NCBI RefSeq assembly: GCF_002082565.1
Contig: NZ_CP020562.1
Location: 3,286,001 to 3,350,000 of the forward strand
From: Halomonas sp. GT
Lineage (GTDB): Bacteria; Pseudomonadota; Gammaproteobacteria; Pseudomonadales; Halomonadaceae
Direction: 5' to 3'
Length of the DNA stretch: 64,000 nt
Made by a program: the position numbers and the translations under genes. Below, piece after piece: positions 46,099-56,295 of the stretch (positions are counted from its first letter, which is position 1; every line of letters starts with the position of its first letter). The notes below the pieces were generated by a model, which saw only the letters and a program-made list of their open reading frames with translations, ran no database searches and was not told the origin of the DNA.

Positions 46099-46500
46099 AT
46101 GAACGCCCCTATTTCTACGAATGCCCCCACCCCAACGCGGGTTCACTACCATAAACAGGCTCGCGAGCTAGAACTTGGCTACGCTAATGGCGAAAACTTT
46201 CGTCTGCCTGTCGAATTTTTACGGGTCTATTCCCCTTCAGCCGAAGTGCGTGGCCACGGCGGCGACACGGCTGTACTGCAAGTGGGTAAAAAAGATGTCG
46301 GCCTGCAAAACATTACCCAAGCCGGCAATTACGCCCTGAAATTGCATTTTGACGACGGCCACGACAGCGGCCTTTACAGCTGGAACTATCTTTACGACTT
46401 AGCTCAGCACCAAACAGTTTATTGGCAAAACTACCTGCAACGCCTCGAAGAGGCCGGGGCTTCCCGCGAGCCAGCCAGCATCCAATTCAAGCAGCTGTGA
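46099..46500 (+). CDS. DUF971 (gamma-butyrobetaine hydroxylase-like N-terminal domain) protein
   Basis: 133 aa from ATG 46099, which has AAAGG about 10 nt upstream; GTG 46087 would overlap that site. The DUF971 fold is a small zinc-ribbon-like domain seen alone or at the N-terminus of gamma-butyrobetaine hydroxylase. Residues ~12-110 match: RELELGYANGENFRLPVEFLRVYSPSAEVRGHG and ALKLHFDDGHDSGLYSWNYLYDL. No cysteines of a metal site are seen. Function is unknown; in many gammaproteobacteria the gene sits between hslU and ubiE, as here. Confidence 0.88.
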   Translation: MNAPISTNAPTPTRVHYHKQARELELGYANGENFRLPVEFLRVYSPSAEVRGHGGDTAVLQVGKKDVGLQNITQAGNYALKLHFDDGHDSGLYSWNYLYDLAQHQTVYWQNYLQRLEEAGASREPASIQFKQL

Positions 46501-46621
46501 CGCTTCACCCCAGTTGAAGCGCAGACAAGTTGGGGGTGAGAAGGCTACAATGTCGCTAACCATTTATTGCGACGACCTTTTGGTCGACTATTACCGCCTC
46601 GAACTCGGGAGCTAGAGCCCC

Positions 46622-47377
46622 ATGAGCCCCACTGAAAAACGCACTACCCATTTTGGTTATCAGGAAGTTGCAGTTGACGAAAAAGCGTCTCGTGTTGCCG
46701 GTGTCTTTCATTCGGTAGCTGCGCGCTATGACATCATGAACGACTTGATGTCTATGGGTATCCATCGCGTCTGGAAACGCCTCGCTATTGAGCGCGCAGG
46801 CGTTCGCCCCGGCCATCATGTGCTGGATATTGCTGGCGGCACTGGCGATTTAACGCTCAAATTTTCCCGTCTGGTCGGCCCGCGCGGAAAAGTGGTGTTG
46901 GCCGACATTAATGCCTCCATGCTCAACGTTGGCCGCGACAAACTGATGGACAATGGCGTCGGTGGCAACGTTGAGTATGTACAAGCCAATGCCGAGTGCC
47001 TGCCGTTTCCCGATAACAGTTTTGACTGCATTACGATTGCTTTCGGACTGCGCAACGTTACCGACAAGGACGCTGCGCTGCGCTCCATGACACGCGTGCT
47101 CAAGCCCGGCGGACGGTTACTAGTACTTGAGTTTTCAAAGCCAAATAATGCTTTGCTGTCAAAAGCATACGATGAATACTCCTTCCGCCTTCTGCCGAAA
47201 ATGGGCGAGCTAGTGGCCGGAGACGGTGAGAGTTATCGCTACCTCGCCGAATCTATTCGCATGCATCCCGACCAGGAAACCCTGAAAGGCATGATGGAAG
47301 CTGCTGGACTGGATCGGGTTGAATATACCAACCTAACCGGCGGTATCGTTGCCCTTCACCGCGGCATTAAATTATGA
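46622..47377 (+). CDS. ubiE: Ubiquinone/menaquinone C-methyltransferase UbiE
   Basis: SAM-dependent C-methylation of the quinone ring. 251 aa, the same as E. coli. SAM-binding motif [41 protein letters not shown] and [15 protein letters not shown] are typical. The start ATG 46622 has GGGAG at a long distance (about 10 nt). First gene of ubiE-ubiJ-ubiB, 22 nt from ubiJ. Since only ubiquinone-type neighbours are present I cannot tell whether menaquinone is also made. Confidence 0.96.
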   Translation: MSPTEKRTTHFGYQEVAVDEKASRVAGVFHSVAARYDIMNDLMSMGIHRVWKRLAIERAGVRPGHHVLDIAGGTGDLTLKFSRLVGPRGKVVLADINASMLNVGRDKLMDNGVGGNVEYVQANAECLPFPDNSFDCITIAFGLRNVTDKDAALRSMTRVLKPGGRLLVLEFSKPNNALLSKAYDEYSFRLLPKMGELVAGDGESYRYLAESIRMHPDQETLKGMMEAAGLDRVEYTNLTGGIVALHRGIKL

Positions 47378-47399
47378 ACTCACCGACAATGAGGTCAGC

Positions 47400-48071
47400 A
47401 TGCTAGTCACCCCGACCCTGTTGCTGGCCGGATGTGAACGCACGTTGAATGCCTTGCTTGCCCACGATCCGGCTTCGCCTGCGCGCTTGTCGGCGTTAGC
47501 GGGTAGTCGATTACTGGTAAGGCTCGAAAAGCCTCACCTTCAGCTGGTGCTGCACTACCACCATGCGGGCATTGATCTGCTGCGTGGCGATGATTTAGAC
47601 GAAACTGACGTCGACGCCATCGTCGAGCTCACTCCTGAAACACTCTCTGAGTGGTTAAGTGGCGCCTCCATTGAGCGATTGATGTTTGATGGCAAACTTT
47701 CTGTGCGTGGTCGCATCCACCTGCTGGAAGCCACCCGTGACCTGCTCTTTGATCTGGATATCGACTGGGAAGGCGAGCTAGCTCGCTGGCTGGGCGATAT
47801 GCCCGCCCACTCACTGGCCGAAGGTATTCGACGCGCCGCGCGCTGGGGGCTAAGAGCGAAAGACGAGCTGCTGCAGGACGTTTCTGAATACGTATTTGAA
47901 GAAGCCCGCATACTCCCCGGCCGCCAACAGCGCGATGTGCTCCGAGATCATTTGACCGAACTTGAGATCGCGACCGACCGCTTGGAAGCCAGGCTCAATC
48001 GCTTGCATAAGCGTTTGACACAGTTAACAGCCACGCCGACCGAGCAGTTGCACCCTGAGGAGCCGCACTGA
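47400..48071 (+). CDS. ubiJ: Ubiquinone biosynthesis accessory factor UbiJ (SCP2 domain)
   Basis: Lipid-binding factor that helps the Ubi complex handle its hydrophobic intermediates. 223 aa (E. coli 201). An SCP2-like domain covers residues ~1-110 ([58 protein letters not shown]), then helices ending in a coiled stretch ([24 protein letters not shown]). ATG 47400 has GAGG 5 nt upstream; a longer upstream frame lies within ubiE. Its stop shares an A with the ubiB start (TGATG). Confidence 0.93.
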   Translation: MLVTPTLLLAGCERTLNALLAHDPASPARLSALAGSRLLVRLEKPHLQLVLHYHHAGIDLLRGDDLDETDVDAIVELTPETLSEWLSGASIERLMFDGKLSVRGRIHLLEATRDLLFDLDIDWEGELARWLGDMPAHSLAEGIRRAARWGLRAKDELLQDVSEYVFEEARILPGRQQRDVLRDHLTELEIATDRLEARLNRLHKRLTQLTATPTEQLHPEEPH

Positions 48072-49693
48072 TGAGCCTGCGGTTATTGAAGATTTCTTGG
48101 ATAGTGGCTCGCCATCGTTTAGATACGTTGATACCCATTGAGCGGCTACCGTTCTGGCTGCGTATCTTAATGACGCTTTCGCCTCTAAAGCTATTTCCCG
48201 TTGGGCAACGCAGTCGCGGCGAGCGATTGCGCCTAGCTTTGGAAGCGCTTGGGCCGATTTTTATTAAATTTGGCCAAATGCTCTCAACCCGTCGAGATCT
48301 ATTGCCCGAAGATATCGCCGATGAATTAAAACGGCTGCAAGACCAAGTGCCTCCTTTCCCTGGCGAATTAGCTGCCGCACGGGTCGAAAAAGAGCTTGAA
48401 ATGTCGCTGGTTGAAGCATTCGCCGCCTTTGACCGAACCCCTCTCGCTTCTGCATCGATTGCCCAGGTGCATGCGGCAACGCTGCATAGCGGTGAAGATG
48501 TCGTCGTCAAAATTATTCGCCCCGGCATCGACCGCATTATGCGCCAGGATATGGCGCTAATGTATCAAATCGCTAAGTTGCTGGGTAAAGTGCCTGACGC
48601 CAAACGCTTACGCCCCGTAGAAGTGATTCGTGATTACGAAGCCACCTTATTTGACGAACTAGACCTCTACAAAGAAGCGGCAAACACGTCGCAACTTAAG
48701 CGTAACTTCAAAGAATCACCGCTGCTGTTTGTACCGACAATTTATTGGCCCTACACCCGCCGCCATGTCATGGTTCAAGAGCGCATTCGCGGTGTCCCCG
48801 TGGCTGATTTAGACACCCTTATTGCGCGTGGAACCAACCTTAAGAAGCTGGCTGAACGCGGCGTAGAAATCTTCTTCACCCAGGTCTTCCGAGATAATTT
48901 CTTCCATGCCGATATGCATCCCGGCAATATCTTTGTTAACTGCGATGATCCTGAAGATCCTCAGTATATCGCCATCGACTGCGGTATCGTAGGGAGCCTT
49001 ACCAGAGAAGATCAAGACTACCTTGCGCGCAACTTACTGGCCTTTTTTCATCAAGATTATTACGAAGTGGCGGCATTACATATTGAGTCCGGATGGGTGG
49101 GCGAAAACACACGCGCTAACGAGTTCGCAGCCGCTATTCGTACCGTATGCGAGCCCATTCTTGAAAAGCCGCTAAAAGATATTTCGTTTGGGCAGGTGCT
49201 GTTAGGACTGTTTCAAACGGCGCGACGCTTTAATATGGAAGTACAGCCACAGCTAGTATTGTTGCAAAAAACGTTACTTAACATCGAAGGGCTGGGTCGT
49301 CAGCTTTACCCTGACCTGGATCTGTGGAGCACGGCGAAACCATATCTAGAAAAGTGGATGAAACAGCGCGCTGGTATCGGCGGTCTTTGGGAGTCGTTCA
49401 AACGTCAAGCGCCAGAACTTTCTCATCAATTGCCTGAGCTACCCGTGCTAGCGCATCAGGCGCTGAGTCGAATGGAACATGAACACCGCCAGCGTCATCA
49501 GCAAGTGACCTCGATTAGCGATGTTCAGCAGCAACTGACACGCCAGCATAAGCGTCATTATCGGCTGCGTATCGGTCTTATCTTGCTGGCTGTTGCCCTA
49601 GCTTGGCATCCGCTGAGCAGCTGGGCATCGGCTCAAGAATGGCCTGTTTTAGCCGCTGCGGGTGTTGGCTTGCTATTGCTACTATGGCAATGA
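48071..49693 (+). CDS. ubiB: UbiB atypical kinase (ABC1/ADCK family)
   Basis: Membrane protein-kinase-like ATPase needed for ubiquinone synthesis. 540 aa (E. coli 546). The family KxGQ motif is K66-F-G-Q69 in [23 protein letters not shown] holds the ATP-binding lysine, [11 protein letters not shown] the catalytic-loop-like segment and AIDCGIVG the DFG equivalent. Two C-terminal transmembrane helices ([31 protein letters not shown]). Directly coupled to ubiJ (one base overlap). Confidence 0.96.
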   Translation: MSLRLLKISWIVARHRLDTLIPIERLPFWLRILMTLSPLKLFPVGQRSRGERLRLALEALGPIFIKFGQMLSTRRDLLPEDIADELKRLQDQVPPFPGELAAARVEKELEMSLVEAFAAFDRTPLASASIAQVHAATLHSGEDVVVKIIRPGIDRIMRQDMALMYQIAKLLGKVPDAKRLRPVEVIRDYEATLFDELDLYKEAANTSQLKRNFKESPLLFVPTIYWPYTRRHVMVQERIRGVPVADLDTLIARGTNLKKLAERGVEIFFTQVFRDNFFHADMHPGNIFVNCDDPEDPQYIAIDCGIVGSLTREDQDYLARNLLAFFHQDYYEVAALHIESGWVGENTRANEFAAAIRTVCEPILEKPLKDISFGQVLLGLFQTARRFNMEVQPQLVLLQKTLLNIEGLGRQLYPDLDLWSTAKPYLEKWMKQRAGIGGLWESFKRQAPELSHQLPELPVLAHQALSRMEHEHRQRHQQVTSISDVQQQLTRQHKRHYRLRIGLILLAVALAWHPLSSWASAQEWPVLAAAGVGLLLLLWQ

Positions 49694-49728
49694 AACAGCT
49701 CAGCAGTAAGATAAAGCGCCTCAGTGTA

Positions 49729-49766
49729 GCCTTTGACGAATACACTGGCCTTTGGCGAAAGCGCTG
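49729..49766. repeat. 19-bp imperfect direct repeat upstream of hisE
   Basis: gcctttgacgaatacactg (49729-49747) is followed immediately by gcctttggcgaaagcgctg (49748-49766), 14 of 19 matching. The repeats end 24 bp before the hisE start codon. Confidence 0.7.
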
Positions 49767-49789
49767 TGATGATTGATAAAAGGATGCCT

Positions 49790-50146
49790 ATGACTGATTC
49801 TACCCAGACGACGCAAGTGCTAGATGCACTCGCTGAGGTCTTAAAGCAGCGTCGACATGCTTGTGCAGAAGATTCTTATGTTGCCTCCTTGCATCATAAG
49901 GGTTTGAACAAGATACTCGAAAAAGTCGGCGAAGAGGCGACCGAAACCATTTTGGCTGCCAAAGATGCCGAGCATGGTGGCGAGCAAGCGCATCAAGCGC
50001 TAATCGCTGAAACCGCCGACCTGTGGTTTCATAGTTTGGTAATGCTGTCGCACCTTGAACTGGATCATCAGCGCGTTTTGGATGAGCTAGCACAGCGATT
50101 TGGTATTTCTGGTCATGACGAAAAAGCGTCCCGCACACAACGTTAA
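49790..50146 (+). CDS. hisE: Phosphoribosyl-ATP pyrophosphatase HisE
   Basis: Hydrolyses PR-ATP to PR-AMP, second step of histidine synthesis. 118 aa, single-domain form. All-alpha NTP pyrophosphatase fold: a catalytic [15 protein letters not shown] helix and [16 protein letters not shown] helix carry the metal-binding acids. ATG 49790 has AAAAGG about 6 nt upstream; upstream in-frame ATGs lack ribosome sites. In pseudomonads hisI and hisE lie together between ubiB and tatA; hisI is missing here, so its product must come from elsewhere. Confidence 0.93.
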   Translation: MTDSTQTTQVLDALAEVLKQRRHACAEDSYVASLHHKGLNKILEKVGEEATETILAAKDAEHGGEQAHQALIAETADLWFHSLVMLSHLELDHQRVLDELAQRFGISGHDEKASRTQR

Positions 50147-50169
50147 CCTGCACTGATGAGGAAATGCAT

Positions 50170-50454
50170 ATGTTAGGTGGTATCAGTATTTGGCAGTTGC
50201 TGATTGTTCTGGGCATTATCATCCTAATTTTCGGCACCAAGAAACTGCGTAATGTGGGCACCGATTTAGGCGGTGCAGTCAAAGGCTTTAAGAAGGCCAT
50301 TAACGAAGAAGAGAAAGACGGCGACAAAAAAGATGCTGACCAACCTCAGGCGAAAGTAAGCCACGATGAGGCTGGCAATACTTATGATGTACAAGCAGAA
50401 GAGAAGCGTGCCGCCGAAGAACGCCCCACAGAACGTAACGAAGAGCGCAAATAA
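50170..50454 (+). CDS. tatA: Sec-independent translocase subunit TatA
   Basis: Forms the Tat protein-export pore. 94 aa. Begins [20 protein letters not shown] (transmembrane helix), then the [24 protein letters not shown] amphipathic helix, then an acidic Gln/Glu/Lys tail. ATG 50170 has GAGGA about 8 nt upstream; ATG 50164 just before it is too close to that site. 3 nt before tatB. Confidence 0.96.
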   Translation: MLGGISIWQLLIVLGIIILIFGTKKLRNVGTDLGGAVKGFKKAINEEEKDGDKKDADQPQAKVSHDEAGNTYDVQAEEKRAAEERPTERNEERK

Positions 50455-50457
50455 CCC

Positions 50458-51018
50458 ATGCTGGATATCGGCTTTCTTGAACTGATGCTGATTGGTATCG
50501 TTGGGCTTCTGGTGCTTGGCCCAGAGCGCCTGCCTAAAGCTGCTCGCACAGCAGGTATGTGGATTGGCAAAATTAAGCGTACGGTATCCGGTATGCAGCG
50601 CGAAATCAGCGCTCAGTTGGAAGCAGAGGAGTTGCGTCAAAAGCTCAACGAGCAACAGAAAAAGCTCGATGATAGCCTCAAAAAAGCCAAGCAGGATGTT
50701 GAGAGCATTGCCGACGCCCCCTCTTCTTCCAGCTCTTCAAACGCTTCTACATCGGCCACCCAAAACGAGACCGAGCAGCGGGTTGCCAACGCTAGCGCCC
50801 GGTTAGATGATGCCTTGCAAACAGTACGCGAAGACACGCCAACAGCCTCTTCCCCTGCGCCTCATCAACGTGCTACCGATGAGCTGCGTGCGGTGAATCC
50901 TAACGGCAAAAGTGAGTCTAGCAAGGCAAATGCTAAGCAGCCGAATATGGAAAATGCCGATATTAAAAAGGCGGATCTTACAAAGGCGGATCTTACAAAG
51001 GATAGTAATCACCAATGA
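50458..51018 (+). CDS. tatB: Sec-independent translocase subunit TatB
   Basis: Twin-arginine signal receptor with TatC. 186 aa. N-terminal MLDIGFLELMLIGIVGLLVLGPERLP helix, then a long amphipathic/coiled region (RQKLNEQQKKLDDSLKKAKQ) and a low-complexity Ser/Thr/Ala-rich tail. The tail ends in three pentapeptide repeats ADIKK-ADLTK-ADLTK. Its last four bases overlap the tatC start (ATGA). Confidence 0.95.
   Translation: MLDIGFLELMLIGIVGLLVLGPERLPKAARTAGMWIGKIKRTVSGMQREISAQLEAEELRQKLNEQQKKLDDSLKKAKQDVESIADAPSSSSSSNASTSATQNETEQRVANASARLDDALQTVREDTPTASSPAPHQRATDELRAVNPNGKSESSKANAKQPNMENADIKKADLTKADLTKDSNHQ
50956..51000. repeat. 15-bp in-frame tandem repeat at the end of tatB
   Basis: gccgatattaaaaag (50956) then gcggatcttacaaag twice (50971, 50986), encoding ADIKK, ADLTK, ADLTK. 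Located in the disordered C-terminus. Confidence 0.9.
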
Positions 51019-51797
51019 GCATGTCTGGCGATTCCCAGGAGCCACGTAAAGACCAAGGCCAAGCGCCTCTTATTGAGCACCTGATTGAACTACGCTCGCG
51101 GCTGATGAAAGCGGTCGTGGTTATATTAGTCGTGTTTCTTGGCCTTTACGCCTTTGCCAATGATATCTACAGCTTTGTGGCTGAGCCATTAATGGCACTG
51201 TTGCCAGAAGGCTCACAGATGATCGCCACCGAAGTGGCCTCACCTTTCCTGGCTCCTTTCAAACTAACCCTGGTAGTCGCCGTCTTTATCGCTATCCCCT
51301 TCGTGCTACACCAAGCATGGGCGTTTGTAGCACCTGGGCTTTACGATAACGAAAAGGCACTGGCGATCCCCATTCTGGTCTCCAGCATAGCGCTATTTTA
51401 CGCAGGGGCGGCCTTCGCTTATTACGTAGTTTTTCCGCTGCTATTTGAGTTTTTCACCCAGACTGGGCCGGAGAACGTGGCAGTAATGACCGATATTAAC
51501 CAGTATCTAAACTTTGTACTGAAGCTATTTTTCGCCTTTGGTGTTGCGTTTGAAATCCCCATCGCGACATTTCTATTGATATTATCTGGCGCGACCACGG
51601 TCGAAAGCCTTTCTAAAAAGCGCCCCTACATTATTTTAGGCTGCTTTGTGGTGGGCATGCTGCTTACTCCTCCCGACATTATTTCTCAAAGCCTGTTAGC
51701 GATACCGATGTATCTACTTTATGAAGTGGGCCTACTGTTTGGCCGATTGGTACGCCGTAAAGCAAAGGCGGATGATGCTGAGGAACAAGAGACCTAA
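51015..51797 (+). CDS. tatC: Sec-independent translocase subunit TatC
   Basis: Six-helix core of the Tat receptor complex. 260 aa (E. coli 258). PLIEHLIELRSRLMKAVVVILVV starts the conserved N-terminal part, FVAPGLYDNEKALAIPI is the invariant P1-loop region, and FAFGVAFEIPIATFLLIL and MLLTPPDIISQSLLAIPMYLLYEVGL follow. Start overlaps tatB by 4 nt. A strong terminator follows. Confidence 0.97.
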   Translation: MSMSGDSQEPRKDQGQAPLIEHLIELRSRLMKAVVVILVVFLGLYAFANDIYSFVAEPLMALLPEGSQMIATEVASPFLAPFKLTLVVAVFIAIPFVLHQAWAFVAPGLYDNEKALAIPILVSSIALFYAGAAFAYYVVFPLLFEFFTQTGPENVAVMTDINQYLNFVLKLFFAFGVAFEIPIATFLLILSGATTVESLSKKRPYIILGCFVVGMLLTPPDIISQSLLAIPMYLLYEVGLLFGRLVRRKAKADDAEEQET

Positions 51798-51826
51798 AAG
51801 CGCTATTAAAGGCGGTACACTGCCCA

Positions 51827-51869
51827 AAAAAGCCTCTGCCATTCAAAAATGACAGAGGCTTTTTGCTCT
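51827..51869. terminator. Bidirectional terminator of tatABC and elbB
   Basis: 12-bp stem: arms 51827-51838 (aaaaagcctctg) and 51853-51864 (cagaggcttttt). T-runs on both strands. The right arm has been partly duplicated in tandem just downstream. Confidence 0.9.
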
Positions 51870-51900
51870 TCATACAAGAGGCTTTTTGCCCTTCATACGA
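51855..51900. repeat. 23-bp tandem duplication of terminator arm
   Basis: 51855-51877 and 51878-51900 are two copies of a 23-bp unit beginning gaggctttttgc, differing at two bases. The unit includes the 3' arm and T-run of the terminator. Confidence 0.9.
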
Positions 51901-51922
51901 ATAGCCGGTTACTTCGTAAGCG

Positions 51923-52582
51923 CTAGCCCATCATTTCATCAATGCGGTCTACCAACTTAAAGATACCTGTCGCGGCCTCGCTGATACGGGTCGCCAACAT
52001 GTAAGCAGGCGTCGTTACCACCCGATGTTCATGATCCACCACAATCTCTTCTACGCCGCAGCTGCGATGCAGGCCACCCATCGCGCTAATGGCGCCAGAA
52101 ACACCTGGATCATGACCAATCGTCACGGCCACACCTTCACCAAGCAGGCGCGGGACCAAGACAGGAGCAATACACATCAGACCAATAGGCTTTGCCTCTT
52201 CTTTAAAACCTATCAGTGCTTCTTTTACGCTCTCAAGTACCTGCATGTTGTCACCCTGGTCGGCAAAATCAGACAGGTTTTTAGCGACACCAAACCCACC
52301 AGGAACAATGACTGCATCAAAGTCGTCAGCATCTAGCTCAGTAATCGGGCTAATATCACCCCGAGCAAGGCGCGCCGATTCCTGCAGCACATTTCGCTGC
52401 TCCCCCTCGACAGGCTCTTGAGTTAAGTGATTAATTACATGGTGCTGAGCGACATCTGGCGCAAAGCAGCGATAGCCAATCCCCAATTGATCTAGGCGCA
52501 GCAGCGTTAGCGTTGTTTCATAGATTTCAGACCCATCAAAAACGCCGCAGCCTGCTAATACGATTGCTACCTGTTTGGTCAT
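51923..52582 (-). CDS. elbB: ElbB-type DJ-1/PfpI-like glyoxalase
   Basis: 219 aa, cytosolic. N-terminal AIVLAGCGVFDGSEIYETTLTLL and FDAVIVPGGFGVAKNLSDFA and the nucleophile-elbow Cys137 (GLMCIAPVLVPRLL) match ElbB/GlxI3 of E. coli, which has weak glyoxalase III activity on glyoxal; its older name links it to isoprenoid synthesis. GAVSA-like PGVSGAISAMGG follows. ATG 52582 has AAGGAG 8 nt upstream. Divergent from hemB. Confidence 0.92.
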   Translation of the reverse strand: MTKQVAIVLAGCGVFDGSEIYETTLTLLRLDQLGIGYRCFAPDVAQHHVINHLTQEPVEGEQRNVLQESARLARGDISPITELDADDFDAVIVPGGFGVAKNLSDFADQGDNMQVLESVKEALIGFKEEAKPIGLMCIAPVLVPRLLGEGVAVTIGHDPGVSGAISAMGGLHRSCGVEEIVVDHEHRVVTTPAYMLATRISEAATGIFKLVDRIDEMMG

Positions 52583-52745
52583 GCTTATCTCCTTATCGTA
52601 GCGCTTATTATCGCTGTTAAATCGTCGCCACTTAGCGTCGCTGAGTGACTCACTTTAGTCAGTCTATAAAGCCACTACAAGCCAGCTATCACAAGCCCGC
52701 TTTCGCTGCAGTGCAGGACTGATATACTCACGTTAAGCCTTTTAG

Positions 52746-53798
<1,053 letters not shown>

Positions 53799-53820
53799 TT
53801 TCAGGGGTCAAACCTAATAA

Positions 53821-53855
53821 GATGACAAACCGGTGACACTTGTTTGTCATCTTTT
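53821..53855 (+). terminator. Terminator of hemB
   Basis: Perfect 10-bp stem gatgacaaac / gtttgtcatc with 11-nt loop, followed by tttt. 23 nt past the hemB stop. Confidence 0.8.
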
Positions 53856-53868
53856 CCCGGCATACTCC

Positions 53869-53907
53869 TATTAACAATAGTTATTAACGATAGTTATTAA
53901 CATGAGC
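53869..53907. repeat. 13-bp tandem repeat, three units, ppk leader
   Basis: tattaacaatagt (53869), tattaacgatagt (53882) and a decayed tattaacatgagc (53895), between the hemB terminator and ppk. AT-rich, so it may also serve as a promoter element. Confidence 0.88.
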
Positions 53908-53948
53908 TATCACGCTATGATGAGTATGAACCACCACCGGGGGCAGCC

Positions 53949-56162
53949 ATGGACGATCAATCAGCAGATTCCACGTCAGCATTTTCTAGCGAGTCAACAA
54001 ACGCTGCAAACGAGACGGTAAGTGGCGAGGGAGAGGCTTTGCCATTGCGTATCAATCGTACCCCCACCGGAGTTCACGCGAAAGAGTCTCACTTGGAAGC
54101 GGATCTTGACGACCCGCAGCTTTACTTCAATCGCGAGCTTTCTCATTTGCAATTCAATATCCGGGTGCTTGAACAGGCCCTGGATGATGCGCATCCACTA
54201 CTCAACCGGCTGATGTTTCTGCTGATATTTTCATCCAACATGGATGAGTTTTTCGAAATCAGAGTCGCCGGGCTTAAACACCAAATGGCGTTAGGTGACG
54301 ATACCTCCGCTGCCGACGGCCGCTTACCCAAAGCCGTACTGGCAGAAATCTCGGATATCGCGCATCAGCAAATAACCCGTCAATATCAAATATTGAACGA
54401 AACACTGCTGCCCGCGTTGGAAGCTCAAGGGCTACGCTTTCGTCGTCGCGATCAATGGACCGACGAGCAAAAAGCCTGGGTTAAAGATTTCTTTGATAAT
54501 GAGATCATGCCGGTCATTAGCCCCATTGGCTTAGACCCTTCCCACCCGTTCCCACGTTTGGTTAATAAAAGCCTCAATTTCATTGTTGAACTAGAAGGAA
54601 AGGACGCTTTTGGCCGCGCCGGTGGCATGGCAATACTTCCAGCGCCTCGCTCACTGCCTCGCTTGATGGCACTGCCTAAAGCACTGTGTGCAGAAGGTTT
54701 CTCTGAGTATATTTTCTTGTCATCGATGATTCATGCTCATGCAGAAGAACTTTTCCCCGGCATGCGTGTGCGCGGTTGTTATCAGTTCCGTCTGACCCGC
54801 AATGCCGATATGACCGTCGATCCAGAAGAGGTCTCAGACTTGGCCTCAGCACTACGAGGCGAGCTATTGGCCCGCCGTTATGGCAGCGGCGTACGGCTAG
54901 AGGTAGCAGACAACTGTCCAGATGACTTAATAAGTTTCTTGCTGCGCCAATTTGAGCTAGAAAGCAGCGATTTATACCGTGTTCAAGGGCCAGTAAATTT
55001 GACCCGCATGATGGCTGTACTCGGTGATGTTGACCGACCGGAACTGCTCTATCGCCCCTATTCGCCTAGCGTGCCAAAAGCATTGAAGGGTGGCAGCCTA
55101 TTTAGCGCTATTGCCAAAAGCGATATTCTGCTTCATCACCCATTCCAGTCTTTTTCACCAATTGAAGACCTACTACGCGAGGCTGCCCGCGACCCGGACG
55201 TACTAGCAATCAAGCAGACGCTTTACCGTACTGGCGCAGACTCAACGATAGTGAGTGCCTTGGTCGATGCCGCCAGTCAAGGCAAAGAAGTTACCGTTGT
55301 TATCGAGCTGCGGGCGCGTTTTGATGAAGCCGACAACCTGCAACTGGCATCACGCTTGCAAGAAGCTGGCGCTATCGTTATTTATGGCATCATGGCGTAT
55401 AAAACCCACGCCAAAATGTTGCATATCGTGCGGCGTGAAAAAGGCGAGCTTCGCCACTACGCACATTTAGGCACTGGCAACTACCACTCTAAAACTGCAA
55501 AGCTGTATACCGATTACAGCCTCCTGACTGCCAATAAAGCGCTTTGCGCCGACGTGCATAAGGTATTTCAGCAGCTTTCCGGCATGGGCCGTGCTCGCAA
55601 GATTGATACGCTGCTCCACGCCCCTTTTACGCTTCACGAGCGCTTAGTCGAAATGATTGACCGTGAAGCTCAGGTAGCACTTAAAGGTAAACGTGGCCAC
55701 ATTATTATTAAGTGCAATTCGCTAACAGAGCCCAAGCTAATCAAAGCACTTTATCGCGCTTCGCAAGCAGGCGTTGAGTGCGATTTGATTATTCGTGGCA
55801 TGTGCTGTTTGAAACCCGGTATAGAAGGGGTGTCGGAAAATATCCGTGTCCGGTCGATTATTGGGCGTTTTTTAGAACATACCCGCGTTTTCCATTTTCA
55901 CAATGACGGCAAACCTGAAACATGGTGTTCAAGCGCTGATTTTATGTCACGCAATATGTTCCACCGCGTAGAAACCTGCTTCCCGCTACTGGATAAAAAG
56001 CTTGCCACGCGGGTACGTAAAGATTTGGAGACCTACCTCGTCGATAACTGCCAAAGCTGGTTACTAAAAAGCGACGGTAGCTATCACCTTCAGGATCCCG
56101 GCAATGGCGACGCGATCAGCGCTCAGGAAACACTGCTCTATGCCTACGCATCAAAAAGCTAG
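53949..56162 (+). CDS. ppk1: Polyphosphate kinase 1
   Basis: Reversibly polymerises the gamma phosphate of ATP into polyphosphate; membrane-associated tetramer. 737 aa (E. coli 688). An N-terminal Ser/Thr/Glu-rich extension of ~48 residues is followed by the N-domain (YFNRELSHLQFNIRVLEQA), the head domain and two PLD-like catalytic domains. The phosphorylated histidine corresponds to H487 in MAYKTHAKMLHI; the second histidine is in HYAHLGTGNYHSKTA. SNMDEFFEIRVAGL and VLAIKQTLYRTGADS are diagnostic. No ppx next to it on this side. Starts at ATG 53949 after cgggggc. Confidence 0.97.
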   Translation: MDDQSADSTSAFSSESTNAANETVSGEGEALPLRINRTPTGVHAKESHLEADLDDPQLYFNRELSHLQFNIRVLEQALDDAHPLLNRLMFLLIFSSNMDEFFEIRVAGLKHQMALGDDTSAADGRLPKAVLAEISDIAHQQITRQYQILNETLLPALEAQGLRFRRRDQWTDEQKAWVKDFFDNEIMPVISPIGLDPSHPFPRLVNKSLNFIVELEGKDAFGRAGGMAILPAPRSLPRLMALPKALCAEGFSEYIFLSSMIHAHAEELFPGMRVRGCYQFRLTRNADMTVDPEEVSDLASALRGELLARRYGSGVRLEVADNCPDDLISFLLRQFELESSDLYRVQGPVNLTRMMAVLGDVDRPELLYRPYSPSVPKALKGGSLFSAIAKSDILLHHPFQSFSPIEDLLREAARDPDVLAIKQTLYRTGADSTIVSALVDAASQGKEVTVVIELRARFDEADNLQLASRLQEAGAIVIYGIMAYKTHAKMLHIVRREKGELRHYAHLGTGNYHSKTAKLYTDYSLLTANKALCADVHKVFQQLSGMGRARKIDTLLHAPFTLHERLVEMIDREAQVALKGKRGHIIIKCNSLTEPKLIKALYRASQAGVECDLIIRGMCCLKPGIEGVSENIRVRSIIGRFLEHTRVFHFHNDGKPETWCSSADFMSRNMFHRVETCFPLLDKKLATRVRKDLETYLVDNCQSWLLKSDGSYHLQDPGNGDAISAQETLLYAYASKS

Positions 56163-56295
56163 CTGAGTAGAAAGGAGGGTTGAGGACGGTTAGCCATGAT
56201 TGCCCTGCCGTATCAGCATGAGGAAGCACTCTTATAATGGATGGCATCAGCGACTCTACCGTTCTCACTGCGCTCAGCGCTGCATTTGATTCACA

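Noticed and set aside
56163..56295. Promoter-like tcttataatgg near 56230 as sign of an extra gene
   Set aside because: Lies between convergent genes and is followed by no frame with a ribosome site.
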